DNA of 38,577 bases from Bacteroidales bacterium (GTDB taxonomy: Bacteria > Bacteroidota > Bacteroidia > Bacteroidales > PWNQ01): contig JAIPAE010000011.1 of the NCBI GenBank assembly GCA_021740245.1, forward strand, positions 1 to 38,577, in the 5' to 3' direction. Made by a program: the position numbers and the translations under genes. The notes beneath the pieces were generated by a model that was given only the letters and a program-made list of their open reading frames with translations, did no database searches and was not told the origin of the DNA. Of the stretch, positions 10,147 to 18,804 are shown in pieces (the stretch's first letter is position 1; each line of letters opens with the position of its first letter).

Positions 10147-11286
10147 ATGCGTGATATAAAAATGGTAGACCTTAAAGGTCAATATGATAAGATAAAACCT
10201 GAAGTGGATCGTGCTATCGATGAAGTGATTGCTTCGACAGTTTTTATCAATGGCCCGGCAGTGAAAAACTTTGCCATAAATCTGGGGAAATATATGGACG
10301 TTAAACATGTAATCCCTTGCGGTAATGGCACGGATGCTTTGCAGGTAGCCTTAATGTCTCTGGACCTTGAGCCGGGAGATGAAGTGATAACAAGTACGTT
10401 TACCTTTATTGCCACAGCAGAAGTGATAGCATTATTGAACCTAAAACCTGTATTAGTGGATGTTGATCCTGATACATTCAACATAGATACAGAGAAAGTT
10501 GAAGAAGCTGTCAGTGAACGAACAAAGGTGATTATACCTGTCCATTTGTTTGGGCAGGCCTCCGATATGGATCGCATTATGCATATTGCAGATAAACATG
10601 AGTTGAAGGTGATTGAGGATACATGTCAGTCTATAGGAGCAGAATTCTATTCTCTCAGAAATACTGAAGAAGTAAATAAGGTAGGAACTATAGGAGATAT
10701 GGGTTGTATGTCATTTTTTCCCTCTAAAAATCTTGGAGCTTTTGGAGATGCAGGTGCTATTTTTACCAATGATGATAAACTGGCTGATAAATTAAGAGCA
10801 ATTGTCAATCACGGATCATTTAAAAAATATTACCATGATTATGTAGGCGTCAATTCTCGTCTTGATTCCATACAGGCTGCAGTCCTGGATGTGAAACTAA
10901 AGTACCTGGATGAATACATTAATGCCCGGCAAACTGCAGCCGTTTATTACGATAAGCATCTGGGTGATTATACCAAAATTAAGATTCCGGCGCGAACCGC
11001 ATATAGCACGCATGTTTTTCATCAATATACCATTACTTTGGACCAAAGTATTGACCGTGTGAATATGCAAAAATATTTGAAAGATAATGGAATTCCTTCA
11101 ATGGTATACTATCCGGTTCCGCTACATTTACAAAAAGCATATCGCCATGATGGAAAAACAAAAGGTACCATGCCTGTTGCTGAAAATCTTTCCGGGCAGG
11201 TTCTGTCATTGCCAATGCATACTGAATTAGATGAAGAACAGCTTCATCATATTTGTAGTAAAGTAATTGAATTTTTGCATAAATAA
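10147..11286 (+). CDS. DegT/DnrJ/EryC1/StrS-family sugar aminotransferase (WlbC/WbpE-like)
   Basis: This is a PLP-dependent aminotransferase acting on nucleotide-activated keto-sugars. Family landmarks are PCGNGTDALQVALMSLDLEP, DEVITSTFTFIATAEV, IPVHLFGQ, the acidic VIEDTCQSIGAEF that contacts PLP, and the Schiff-base lysine K194 in FFPSKNLGAFGDAGA. The 379-residue length fits. The next gene, 8 bp downstream, resembles the WlbB/WbpD acetyltransferase, so the likely substrate is UDP-2-acetamido-3-keto-glucuronate, giving a 3-amino sugar for surface polysaccharide. That specificity is inferred from the neighbour; the family itself is clear. The dehydrogenase step is not encoded here. Confidence 0.9.
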   Translation: MRDIKMVDLKGQYDKIKPEVDRAIDEVIASTVFINGPAVKNFAINLGKYMDVKHVIPCGNGTDALQVALMSLDLEPGDEVITSTFTFIATAEVIALLNLKPVLVDVDPDTFNIDTEKVEEAVSERTKVIIPVHLFGQASDMDRIMHIADKHELKVIEDTCQSIGAEFYSLRNTEEVNKVGTIGDMGCMSFFPSKNLGAFGDAGAIFTNDDKLADKLRAIVNHGSFKKYYHDYVGVNSRLDSIQAAVLDVKLKYLDEYINARQTAAVYYDKHLGDYTKIKIPARTAYSTHVFHQYTITLDQSIDRVNMQKYLKDNGIPSMVYYPVPLHLQKAYRHDGKTKGTMPVAENLSGQVLSLPMHTELDEEQLHHICSKVIEFLHK

Positions 11287-11294
11287 ATAATTAT

Positions 11295-11879
11295 ATGGCT
11301 GAAGGAAAAAAATATTTTGCCCACGAGACAGCTATTATTGACGAAGGCTGTAAGATAGGCGAAGGTACGAAAATATGGCATTTTTCCCATATCATGACCG
11401 GATGCGAAATTGGTACAAAGTGCAATTTCGGACAAAATGTAGTGGTTTCTCCAGATGTAAAACTTGGAAAAAACGTAAAGGTTCAAAATAACGTATCTAT
11501 TTATACCGGGGTTGAGTGCGAAGATGATGTTTTTCTTGGTCCGTCCATGGTTTTTACTAACGTTACAAATCCCCGAAGCGCCGTAAATCGCCGGGGTGAA
11601 TATACACGAACACTTGTAAAGAAAGGGGCCAGTATAGGAGCTAATGCTACTATTGTTTGCGGCCATGATATTGGAGAGTTTGCATTTATAGGTGCTGGAG
11701 CGGTTGTTACAAAAGAAGTTAAGCCATATGCTCTGATTTTAGGAAATCCGGGAAGACAAGTTGGTTGGATGAGTGAATATGGGCACCGCCTGAATTTTGA
11801 TCAACAGGGGTTTGCTGTTTGCCCGGAAAGCGGACAAAAGTATCAACTCAAAAATGACCAGATAACACGTATTTCATAA
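11295..11879 (+). CDS. Left-handed beta-helix N-acetyltransferase (WlbB/WbpD-like)
   Basis: The 194-residue protein is built of hexapeptide repeats (CKIGEGTKIWHFSHI, LGKNVKVQNNVSIY, VECEDDVFLGPSMVFTNV). It has the family motif TNVTNPRSAVNRRGEY, then GASIGANATIVCGHDIGEFA and the final turn LILGNPGRQVGWM. These match enzymes that acetylate the 3-amino group of UDP-2-acetamido-3-amino-glucuronic acid using acetyl-CoA. It is the second gene of a pair with the sugar aminotransferase. Function in O-antigen or capsule sugar synthesis is inferred. Confidence 0.88.
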   Translation: MAEGKKYFAHETAIIDEGCKIGEGTKIWHFSHIMTGCEIGTKCNFGQNVVVSPDVKLGKNVKVQNNVSIYTGVECEDDVFLGPSMVFTNVTNPRSAVNRRGEYTRTLVKKGASIGANATIVCGHDIGEFAFIGAGAVVTKEVKPYALILGNPGRQVGWMSEYGHRLNFDQQGFAVCPESGQKYQLKNDQITRIS

Positions 11880-11909
11880 TACCGGGCCAGTCTTTAACAT
11901 ACCGATTGG

Positions 11910-11940
11910 TTTGATTTAAGCAAGTTTTTTCCTAATTTTG
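11910..11940 (+). promoter_or_regulatory. pckA promoter (-33 TTTG, -7 TAATTTTG)
   Basis: TTTG at 11910-11913 is followed by exactly 19 bp and then TAATTTTG at 11933-11940, the full Bacteroidota sigma-ABfr-type consensus. The start codon lies 38 bp downstream, leaving a leader of about 30 nt. Confidence 0.8.
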
Positions 11941-11978
11941 ACCTTTCTTTAACACAGGTTTCACGAAAGTTATATAAA

Positions 11979-14249
11979 ATGGCTGAAAAGAATTCTCTTA
12001 AGGTGCCTGATCTAGCTGTATATGGCATCAAGGATGTGAAAAAGATATATTATAATCTAGATTATAATTCACTTTTTGAACATGAAACAGATGAAAATCT
12101 GGAAGGATATGAAAAAGGTTTTGTAACAGATACAGATGCTGTAGCTGTGGATACCGGAATATTCACCGGGCGTTCTCCAAAAGATAAATATATTGTAAAA
12201 GAAGATGAGTCTTTAGATAAGATATGGTGGGCAGACCCCGGCAGAAAAGGGTCTGACAATAAACCGATATCACAGGAGGTTTGGGCTGATTTAAAACAAA
12301 TTTCCCAGAATCAGCTAACCAATAAAGTATTGTATGTTCAGGATGCTTATTGTGGTGCTAATGAGAATACACGTATGAAGATCCGTGTTATCACTGAAGT
12401 AGCATGGGTAGCACATTTTGTCAAAAATATGTTTATACGTCCTGCGGAAGAGGATTTGAAAGATTTTGAACCGGACTTTGTGATGTTGCATGCCTGCAAA
12501 GCTACAAATCCGAAATGGATGGAGCATGGTTTGAATAGTGATGTTTTTGTGGCATTTAACATCAAAGAGCGTATGTCCGTAGTTGGTGGTTCCTGGTACG
12601 GTGGTGAGATCAAAAAAGGTTTTTTCTCTATCATGAATTACTTTTTACCACTTAAAGGAGTTGCTGCTATGCATTGCTCTGCAAATATGGGTAAGAATGG
12701 AGACACAGCTATATTCTTTGGGCTGTCCGGTACTGGAAAAACAACATTATCAGCCGACCCCGACAGATATTTGATCGGAGATGACGAACATGGCTGGGAT
12801 GATGAAGGCGTGTTCAATTTTGAAGGAGGATGTTATGCCAAATGCATTAATCTTAGCAAAGCAAAAGAGCCGGATATATATAATGCCATAAAGAGAGATG
12901 CATTGCTGGAGAATGTCGTTTATGATGAACAAACCGGAGCTATTGATTTTAGCGATTCATCGAAAACGGAAAATACCAGGGTTTCTTATCCGATCTATCA
13001 TATCGAAAATATTGTAAGGCCTGTTTCCAAAGGGCCTCATCCGAAAAAAGTTATCTTCCTCACTGCTGATGCTTTTGGTGTTTTGCCACCTGTATCCAGG
13101 TTGAGTGAAGACCAGGCCAAATATTATTTTATGAGTGGATATACAGCTAAGCTGGCAGGTACCGAACGTGGCATTAAGGAGCCACTACCTACTTTTTCAT
13201 CTGCTTTTGGCGCTGCATTCCTGCTTTTGCATCCTACGGTTTATGCAAAAGCACTTGCTGAAAAAATGCGGGAACATGGAGCTACGGCTTATCTCGTTAA
13301 TACCGGATGGACCGGCGGAGCTTATGGTGTTGGTCATCGCATTGATCTGCCTTCCACAAGGAATATTATTAAAGCTATTCTGAATGGCTCTATTGATGAA
13401 GAAGACTATGAAGAAATACCTATTTTTGGACTTGATATTCCCAAGAATATTGATGGTGTAGATGCAGGTATTCTCAACCCCAGAAATACATGGAAATATC
13501 CCAATGCCTGGGATAAACAAGCTCAAACCCTGGCAGAACAGTTCATTGAAAACTTTGAGAATTTTACAGATACGGATGAAGGTAAACGACTTGTGGCTGC
13601 AGGGCCTAAAAATCATTTCATGAAGCAGTTTTATGAGTACTATGAAAATAAACTGCAACAAGCTACGAGTGAGTACCAGAAAGAAATCAGACACCTGAAA
13701 GACCAAATCTATATTCTGCAAAATGCCTTTAGTGAATATATATCTTTTAATTCTATAAATTCTTATTATAAAAAACGTCCGCTGAACCGGCATCTTCCTG
13801 TTTATGCGTATTTTGGAACGGAAGATACCAGCCTTATTGAAGTAGCTCATGATGAGATGCTGAATGTGTTGGATGAGGTAGGTTTTATTTTTTATCATCC
13901 GGATAAAAAGCCCGAAATGGAAAATCAACGTATGGGGATATCCAAAAACCCCATGACCATGAATGAAGTGTATGCCTCTACAAATGAAGTAGAACGTGCT
14001 TTTTGTACTCCAGACCAGAGCAGTGACAATTTAAATAAAGCTGTTGTTAAGTTTAAGGAAAGTACTAAGGATATCCCGGCAATAACAATCAAATTCGGAC
14101 CTGTACTTATTTTGAAATTTAATAACTCTTCAGAAGAGGAAAAATGGAAAGCCATTGATATGTCCGTTTCAGCGATGATCCATATCGATAAACATCCTGA
14201 ATTGTTAAAAGAGCCGGAGCAGCTACTAAAAGAAGTTACCGCATTTTAA
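11979..14249 (+). CDS. pckA: ATP-type phosphoenolpyruvate carboxykinase with a novel C-terminal extension
   Basis: Residues 1 to about 542 form an ATP-dependent PEP carboxykinase (oxaloacetate + ATP to PEP + CO2 + ADP). They show [14 protein letters not shown], the kinase-1a P-loop [13 protein letters not shown] near residue 248, the kinase-2 metal site [20 protein letters not shown], and [16 protein letters not shown]. The usual enzyme stops at the motif seen here as LVAAGPK. This frame instead continues about 214 residues. A predicted coiled coil (about 548-590, [18 protein letters not shown]) leads into an alpha/beta-looking region starting [20 protein letters not shown], which I could not assign. 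Methionine 548 just after the junction could be an old start codon. Its own promoter and terminator flank it. Confidence 0.93.
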   Translation: MAEKNSLKVPDLAVYGIKDVKKIYYNLDYNSLFEHETDENLEGYEKGFVTDTDAVAVDTGIFTGRSPKDKYIVKEDESLDKIWWADPGRKGSDNKPISQEVWADLKQISQNQLTNKVLYVQDAYCGANENTRMKIRVITEVAWVAHFVKNMFIRPAEEDLKDFEPDFVMLHACKATNPKWMEHGLNSDVFVAFNIKERMSVVGGSWYGGEIKKGFFSIMNYFLPLKGVAAMHCSANMGKNGDTAIFFGLSGTGKTTLSADPDRYLIGDDEHGWDDEGVFNFEGGCYAKCINLSKAKEPDIYNAIKRDALLENVVYDEQTGAIDFSDSSKTENTRVSYPIYHIENIVRPVSKGPHPKKVIFLTADAFGVLPPVSRLSEDQAKYYFMSGYTAKLAGTERGIKEPLPTFSSAFGAAFLLLHPTVYAKALAEKMREHGATAYLVNTGWTGGAYGVGHRIDLPSTRNIIKAILNGSIDEEDYEEIPIFGLDIPKNIDGVDAGILNPRNTWKYPNAWDKQAQTLAEQFIENFENFTDTDEGKRLVAAGPKNHFMKQFYEYYENKLQQATSEYQKEIRHLKDQIYILQNAFSEYISFNSINSYYKKRPLNRHLPVYAYFGTEDTSLIEVAHDEMLNVLDEVGFIFYHPDKKPEMENQRMGISKNPMTMNEVYASTNEVERAFCTPDQSSDNLNKAVVKFKESTKDIPAITIKFGPVLILKFNNSSEEEKWKAIDMSVSAMIHIDKHPELLKEPEQLLKEVTAF

Positions 14250-14273
14250 TATTGATAGAATATGATTAAATCT

Positions 14274-14308
14274 AACTCCTCAATATGACTACTGAGGAGT
14301 TTTTTTTG
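14274..14308 (+). terminator. Rho-independent terminator of pckA
   Basis: A perfect 9-bp stem (AACTCCTCA / TGAGGAGTT) with a loop of about 10 nt is followed by a run of T, 24 bp after the stop codon. Confidence 0.92.
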
Positions 14309-14309
14309 C

Positions 14310-14992
14310 TTTTCGAATAATGAGTCCGGTCTAAAAAGGTCGAAAATAGGTTTTCAGCTACTCTTTACCCCAATCCGCCTATCTTTGTGCCATCTAACAT
14401 CATCTATAAACCTTCGATGCCCCCACCCGCATTTTTTATGTCGGCGGCGGCATTTTTGTTACTTTTTTTGCTGCGGAAAAAAGTAAAAACAAAGAAAATG
14501 TCCGGAGCTTAAACTTTCCCGCTCCATTACTGCGTTTATTTCCGGCACAAAAAACAGTCCTGAATTTTTCATTCTCAAAAATATTTGTTAGCTTTATCCG
14601 GTTATCGTTCTTTGATAGACAACTACCGCGCGGAGCATCCCACACAAACCGGCGTGCCCATCGCTGCCCTGGAGCACTACGCACATTACTATCCGCCTGA
14701 GATACTGTGTGAAACTGATTTTCAGCGTGCCTAATTATAATCAAGTTTTTAGACCAGACTTAATATTTATTGACGAAATCCAAATGATGAATGACTTTCC
14801 AACTGGATTCCGTTGGCAATGGTTTATTTAAGGCCTGCAGAAAAACACGAAATTAATGCTATGCATAGGTTAGATGTTTATAAAATGCCTGGTTTTTGCT
14901 TCATTGGTACTGGAGTTTATTGTTTTTATTGACTACGGTTGCATTAAAATCTTAATTGTATTACCTTTAAACAAATCAAAAATTCAAGAATT
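14310..14992 (+). other. Gene-poor patch with possible gene remnants
   Basis: About 680 bp contain no convincing intact gene. Parts are visibly more GC-rich than the surroundings. It holds an exact -7 promoter motif TATCTTTG at 14380-14387 and a perfect 10-bp inverted repeat around 14459-14486 (TTACTTTTTT / AAAAAAGTAA). An open stretch at 14564-14734 reads like protein (YRAEHPTQTG, then ALEHYAHYYPPEIL) but has no start. A short piece at 14757-14831 contains LIFIDEIQ, similar to a Walker B strand. From about 14832 it carries the left end of a dispersed repeat. Decayed or foreign DNA is possible but unproven. Confidence 0.5.
14832..14910 (+). repeat. Partial copy (left end) of the approximately 270-bp dispersed repeat
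   Basis: The stretch starting GGCCTGCAGAAAAACACGAA aligns with the left end of the element at 34772-35044. Both share the terminal motif and the later block GCTATnCATnGGTTnnATGTTT. I estimate roughly three-quarters identity by eye. No right end is seen in this copy. Confidence 0.65.
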
Positions 14993-15292
14993 ATGCAGAC
15001 TTATATTATGCTAACAAAACTATCGCCTGAACTTTTAAAACAAATGCAGAAACGCGAACAACATGGCCGGGCCTGGCTTGAGAAAGTAAAAGAAAAATGT
15101 CCGGAAGTAAAATTTAAGGAACACTATGCTTTGTTAGGAGATTATGATTTTATTGATATTTATGAAGCCCCTGATGCAGAAACAGCAGCAAAGGTTTCAA
15201 TGATTAGCAACCAGCATGGTGCAGTGAATGCGAAAAATCTTTCCGCAATTCCTTATAAGCGATTTTTAGAAATGACTGAAGAAATAAGTTAG
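14993..15292 (+). CDS. GYD-domain protein
   Basis: This 99-residue protein belongs to the GYD family, a ferredoxin-like small domain of unknown biochemical function. The family name comes from a motif seen here as ALLGDYDFIDIYEAPD, followed by the helix AETAAKVSMISNQHGAVNAK. It starts MQTYIMLTKLSPELLKQM, as do other members. It is isolated, with a long upstream region and a converging lipoprotein gene downstream. No function can be assigned. Confidence 0.85.
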   Translation: MQTYIMLTKLSPELLKQMQKREQHGRAWLEKVKEKCPEVKFKEHYALLGDYDFIDIYEAPDAETAAKVSMISNQHGAVNAKNLSAIPYKRFLEMTEEIS

Positions 15293-15342
15293 TGAATTTA
15301 CTGTAAAATCAAGCGATTAAAGCAGTTAACAAATTGGTTGTT

Positions 15343-15759
15343 TTAATGCGGGCTATCGTTATTATCCTTTATTTGCCATGTAATCTTAACATTTCTGACA
15401 CCCCAGTTTAGGGCTGAGTCGCGGTTGTTTCCCATGTATATATCGATTCTGTTTTTCCAGCGGTAATGCATTTTATCTAAAACAATGTATTGCCCTTCAA
15501 GTTCTTCAATTTTAACATTGGTTTTATATGTAAGCCCTGAATCTATTAAATTTCTTGAAACAGCAATTATCTTCATGCCTGGTGTAAGCGTGTCGCCCCA
15601 GGCAGTAATGTTGGAATGATCCTGATGGGTTTGACCGGGTAACGAATTATATGCCGTTGCCTTCACATTTATTGTTTTAGTTTCCGGTGTTTTCTTACAG
15701 GATACCGATATTAATAAAATCAAGGTTACCCAAAGAGTAAGTCTTATACTTTTTATCAT
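15343..15759 (-). CDS. 3D-domain lipoprotein
   Basis: The 138-residue protein begins MIKSIRLTLWVTLILLISVSC, a lipoprotein-type signal peptide with cysteine 21 as the likely lipidated residue. The rest is a 3D (Asp-Asp-Asp) domain: VKATAYNSLPGQT at the N-side, ITAWGDTLTPGMKIIAVSR, and the diagnostic RIDIYMGNNRDSALNWGVRN. The 3D domain is the double-psi barrel of MltA-type peptidoglycan enzymes. A longer reading from 15807 would overlap the upstream DUF169 gene and bury the signal peptide, so the ATG at 15759 is preferred. It is probably co-transcribed with the DUF169 gene 17 bp upstream. Confidence 0.82.
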   Translation of the reverse strand: MIKSIRLTLWVTLILLISVSCKKTPETKTINVKATAYNSLPGQTHQDHSNITAWGDTLTPGMKIIAVSRNLIDSGLTYKTNVKIEELEGQYIVLDKMHYRWKNRIDIYMGNNRDSALNWGVRNVKITWQIKDNNDSPH

Positions 15760-15776
15760 TGTTATTTTCAAAAGAT

Positions 15777-16523
15777 TTACAGCATTCTTTTGCTTAGTGT
15801 TTTCCATGTATTGGTGATCAGGAAACTTTCATCCATATTATCTGACATCTCTCTGAATCGCTCAAAGGGAGTTGCAAATGAAAGCATGTTTTCCGGGATG
15901 AAGGGTCTGGCAGAAGGATCAAACATTCCTAAATAAGCTTTTTGCTGTTTTTTATTCCGTTCCAGGTAAGGATATAGAATGACCTGAGAACACCCGGAAC
16001 CCATAGTGCTGATAACATTATCGTTACCAGGCCGGTCATAATTGGCCAACATAAAAAGACCTGAAATCAAATCCGCTGTCCCAAAGCATACAACCCCTTC
16101 GGGTTGATCTTGTTTTAATAATTTGTCCCATCGCTTGAATACTAACGAATAACCTCCTGCATCTGTCTCCGGGAAATTCATCATCATTTGTTTCACTGTC
16201 TCCGGGTCCTGTTTGTAACGCTCTCCTTCAAGTTGGCCCTCAATACCACAAGATAAAAAATATTCAAAATTTGGAGCCATCCCGGAGCGGTAACCAGCAT
16301 ATTTTTGACCACCTCCGCAACCGATATTTTCCTTATTAAAAGCAAGTGAGTGCCCATTACGAACTCTGTTGATATCAGCAAATATACACCGGTGTCCTTT
16401 AGGAATTTCTGCAAACGGAATACCTGACGGAACCTTTTGGTAAAAGAAAACTAAAGGAAGCTCAGCACCTGGAAAGTATCTATGCCATTTTTTGATGAGA
16501 TTATCTTTAAGCTTTATATCCAT
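15777..16523 (-). CDS. DUF169 family protein
   Basis: This 248-residue cytosolic protein resembles DUF169 proteins, whose function is unknown. It contains the glycine/cysteine-rich GCGGGQKYAGYR near residue 68, FLSCGIEG, the aromatic PEGVVCFGTADLISGLFML, and a second cysteine segment MGSGCSQVILYP. The scattered conserved cysteines could suggest a cofactor or metal, but that is speculation. It is followed 17 bp later by the 3D lipoprotein in the same direction. Confidence 0.75.
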   Translation of the reverse strand: MDIKLKDNLIKKWHRYFPGAELPLVFFYQKVPSGIPFAEIPKGHRCIFADINRVRNGHSLAFNKENIGCGGGQKYAGYRSGMAPNFEYFLSCGIEGQLEGERYKQDPETVKQMMMNFPETDAGGYSLVFKRWDKLLKQDQPEGVVCFGTADLISGLFMLANYDRPGNDNVISTMGSGCSQVILYPYLERNKKQQKAYLGMFDPSARPFIPENMLSFATPFERFREMSDNMDESFLITNTWKTLSKRML

Positions 16524-16658
16524 AAATTCTTTTCAAATTTTGCTGTCAAAATATATTAATACTATTACAAAAATGTCCCGAAAACTTTGGGATCAGATTA
16601 TTTTAATAATCTTTTGTATTGCTTTCAGGACAGTTTTGTCGTTCATTTTGTCTTGATG

Positions 16659-16856
16659 CTAATCTTCAATTTCAAATGAAATCTTAGCATTAACTGCGTA
16701 AGTAACAATCTTATTGTTTTCGACATTAGCATTCATCTCTTTGATGTAAATAGATTTGATGTTTTTTACTGTTTTTGATGCTTGTTCAACTGCTTTTTGG
16801 GTTGCTTCTGAAAATCCTTCAGTGGATGAAGCAATAACTTCAATAACTTTTACCAT
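16659..16856 (-). CDS. Dodecin family flavin-binding protein
   Basis: This 65-residue protein has the dodecin layout: MVKVIEVIASSTEGFSEA, then the helix QKAVEQASKTVKNIKSIYIK, and the strands VENNKIVTYAVNAKISFEIED. Dodecins form hollow dodecamers that bind flavins or related molecules for storage or protection. The long upstream region (16857-17283) contains a structured repeat and an exact -7 motif facing this gene, so it may have a long leader. Confidence 0.88.
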   Translation of the reverse strand: MVKVIEVIASSTEGFSEATQKAVEQASKTVKNIKSIYIKEMNANVENNKIVTYAVNAKISFEIED

Positions 16857-16907
16857 AATAGTCTGATTTTTAAGTTAATAATTATTTTAATTATAATTTT
16901 AGTTAGA

Positions 16908-17070
16908 GTGTGTCCTAAATAAGTGTTTGGTTTGTAATGTCCAGCTTCAAAGCCTGCCCCGTATTTTTCGGGGGCTAGCGAAGTTTGAAAATACTGGAGT
17001 CCCGATTAAAACATCGGGATGAGGATTTTTCAAACGAACCTGACAAAAAAATCTGACATTACGGACAGAC
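16908..17070. repeat. Multi-hairpin palindromic intergenic element
   Basis: The outer arms GTGTGTCC (16908-16915) and GGACAGAC (17063-17070) pair at 7 of 8 positions. GTAATGTC (16934-16941) and GACATTAC (17055-17062) pair perfectly. Inside are a CCCCG/CGGGG hairpin (16957-16973) and a long imperfect hairpin (about 16984-17034) whose core is TCCCGAT/ATCGGGA. The nested symmetry suggests an RNA structure or a small non-autonomous repeat. It is not coding. Confidence 0.65.
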
Positions 17071-17159
17071 CCTGGTTAGTATTAAGACTTACTTATAAGG
17101 TAGACAAGTGAGTTCACCTATTGTTTAGTGATTGAGATAAGCTATGGGATATTCGGTTG

Positions 17160-17167
17160 CAAATTTA
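17160..17167 (-). promoter_or_regulatory. Candidate minus-strand -7 element upstream of the structured element and dodecin
   Basis: On the minus strand this reads TAAATTTG, an exact TAnnTTTG match. A transcript from here would cross the multi-hairpin element and reach dodecin after a leader of about 300 nt. No perfect TTG lies at 19 bp. Confidence 0.35.
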
Positions 17168-17283
17168 TTATATGGCTAAAGGCAGGCAGGTATTGATTGT
17201 TTTTACAGAACATTTTTTTGTGTAGGCGCTGAACAATATAAATTTAGTGAGTTGAATTTGTTTTTCAATTCTTTAAAAGCCGG

Positions 17284-17751
17284 TTAGGAATTTTTATCAG
17301 TCCATTGCTCAATGATTTTCCAGGCTTTGTCTTTTTTTATTTGTTTCATTGGAATCCTTCTCTTGTCGGTTGGTTTCTCCAGTTCGTTGTATATCAAGTT
17401 ATCATCAAATCCTCCTGATTGGGCATCTTTACGGTCTGTAGCAAAGTAAACCTCATCGATATTAGCCCAGTAAATAGCACCGAGGCACATGGGGCAGGGT
17501 TCACAACTTGTGTATATAATGCAGCCTATCAGGTCAGTAGTATTCATTTGTTTACAGGCTTCCCGGATGGCTTGTATTTCTGCATGAGCTGTTGGGTCTG
17601 TTAGCTCTTCAACTTTATTGGCTGTTGCTGCAATCAACCGGCCGTTTTTTACGATTACGGCGCCAAAAGGCCCTCCGGAAATGCCATCAAGGTTTTCAGC
17701 AGATTTTTCAATGGCAAGGTCCAGCCACTGATTATGATCAGGTTCTTTCAT
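17284..17751 (-). CDS. Guanine deaminase-like cytidine/deoxycytidylate deaminase family protein
   Basis: This 155-residue zinc-dependent deaminase has the ligand set H56-A-E58 (TAHAEIQAIREA) and C83-x-x-C86 (TSCEPCPMCLGAIYWA). The substrate-side segment GGPFGAVIVKNGRLIA and the C-terminal domain-swapped tail with FDDNLIYNEL resemble small guanine deaminases of the B. subtilis GuaD type (guanine to xanthine). Related nucleoside or tRNA deaminases cannot be excluded from motifs alone. It is the last gene of a same-strand cluster transaldolase, YciO-like, cupin, deaminase. Confidence 0.82.
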   Translation of the reverse strand: MKEPDHNQWLDLAIEKSAENLDGISGGPFGAVIVKNGRLIAATANKVEELTDPTAHAEIQAIREACKQMNTTDLIGCIIYTSCEPCPMCLGAIYWANIDEVYFATDRKDAQSGGFDDNLIYNELEKPTDKRRIPMKQIKKDKAWKIIEQWTDKNS

Positions 17752-17815
17752 GTTTTTTATCTTTAGGATTTAACCTAACCTGTATTATTTATGAATCGTA
17801 CAGGCTAAATTATGC

Positions 17816-18175
17816 TCATGCTTTAAATGAAACAGTAAGCCAAATACACTCAGGGTTTTCACTGGTTTCTGTTACCCAATGTTCAACATTAGCGGGTATC
17901 AATAAATAATCCCCGGTAACTAAATGAAAATGCTCCGATTCAATTTTTAGCCATGCTTCACCTTGCATAACCAAAACCCATTCATTAAAATCTTGTTGAT
18001 ATGGTTTCTTTGATGGTGTGGAATGTCCGGAGGAAACAATTTGTTCAATACGGCAATTTTGATTTTGGATCAACCTGATAAAAGTTTCCTCCGGAGATTC
18101 AGGGTTATGATTATGATGAAAAATGTTACCTGTTAAGTAAGCTTTTGACTTCTCCTTTTCCTTCTCTGATGACAT
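17816..18175 (-). CDS. Small cupin-domain protein
   Basis: This is a single cupin barrel of about 119 residues. Motif 1 is present as EWVLVMQGEAWLKIE and motif 2 as GDYLLIPANVEHWVTET, with a retained histidine (HW) that may help bind metal. The frame is open farther upstream inside the yciO-like gene. I chose ATG 18175 (MSSEKEKEKSKAY) because family members begin shortly before the TGNIF segment seen here. This start still overlaps the end of the upstream gene by 50 bp. Substrate unknown. Confidence 0.75.
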   Translation of the reverse strand: MSSEKEKEKSKAYLTGNIFHHNHNPESPEETFIRLIQNQNCRIEQIVSSGHSTPSKKPYQQDFNEWVLVMQGEAWLKIESEHFHLVTGDYLLIPANVEHWVTETSENPECIWLTVSFKA

Positions 18176-18761
18176 AACTTTCATCGTTTGTACAATCGAT
18201 AATTGTGGACTGGGAAAATTCCCCGGGCCCCCCGTCAATAACAGCATCAATCAGATGATTGTATTTTTCGTGCATTAATTCAGGATTGGTAACATATTCT
18301 TGTTCTTTATCTTTATTATAAGGGACAGAAGATGACATGATCGGATGCCCCAGTTTACTGACGATCATCCGGGCAATATTATTATCAGGAATGCGGATAC
18401 CGACTGTTTTCTTTTTGTCTTGAATTTGTTTCGGAACTTTGTTATTTGCTGTAAGTAAAAATGTATAGGGGCCAGGCAACACTTTTTTCATCATCTTAAA
18501 TACCGGGTTACTGATTGGCCTTGTGTAATCGGAAATATCTGAAATATCTTTACAAATAAATGAAAACTTAGCTTCATTAATGTTAATACCTTTTAGTTTT
18601 GCAATTTTATTGATTCCATCAGAATTATAAATATCGCAGGCAATACCGTAACGAGTATCTGTGGGATAAATAACGATGCCTCCCTTTTTTAAGATATCCA
18701 CAATGGTTTCAATCTTACGTTCACTTGGATTTTCTTCATGAAGTTTTAAAATCATAGGCAA
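18126..18761 (-). CDS. Sua5/YciO/YrdC family protein, YciO-like
   Basis: This 211-residue protein has the RNA/nucleotide-binding fold of threonylcarbamoyl-AMP synthases: GGIVIYPTDTRYGIACDI, FSFICKDISDISDYT, MMKKVLPGPYTFLLTAN, KKTVGIRIPDN, and GHPIMSSSVPYN. The pattern is closest to E. coli YciO as I remember it. Members of the YciO branch differ from the tRNA t6A enzymes TsaC/Sua5, so a role in t6A synthesis is not assured. It lies 43 bp downstream of the transaldolase gene and overlaps the cupin gene by 50 bp. Confidence 0.85.
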   Translation of the reverse strand: MPMILKLHEENPSERKIETIVDILKKGGIVIYPTDTRYGIACDIYNSDGINKIAKLKGININEAKFSFICKDISDISDYTRPISNPVFKMMKKVLPGPYTFLLTANNKVPKQIQDKKKTVGIRIPDNNIARMIVSKLGHPIMSSSVPYNKDKEQEYVTNPELMHEKYNHLIDAVIDGGPGEFSQSTIIDCTNDESYVIREGKGEVKSLLNR

Positions 18762-18804
18762 TCTTTTTATGTTAATAAAATTAGAAAAAAGGGATTAAAA
18801 ATGA

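Noticed and set aside
13197..13928. Long minus-strand frame inside pckA
   Set aside because: It lies opposite conserved PEP carboxykinase codons and shows no protein family pattern.
14436..14744. 102-residue minus-strand frame in the GC-rich patch
   Set aside because: No recognisable motif; probably a chance opening in GC-richer DNA. The plus-strand frames look no worse.
15300..15345. Shared terminator between the GYD gene and the 3D lipoprotein
   Set aside because: The inverted repeat (ATTAAAGCAGTTAAC / GTTGTTTTAAT) has too many mismatches and no clean T run.
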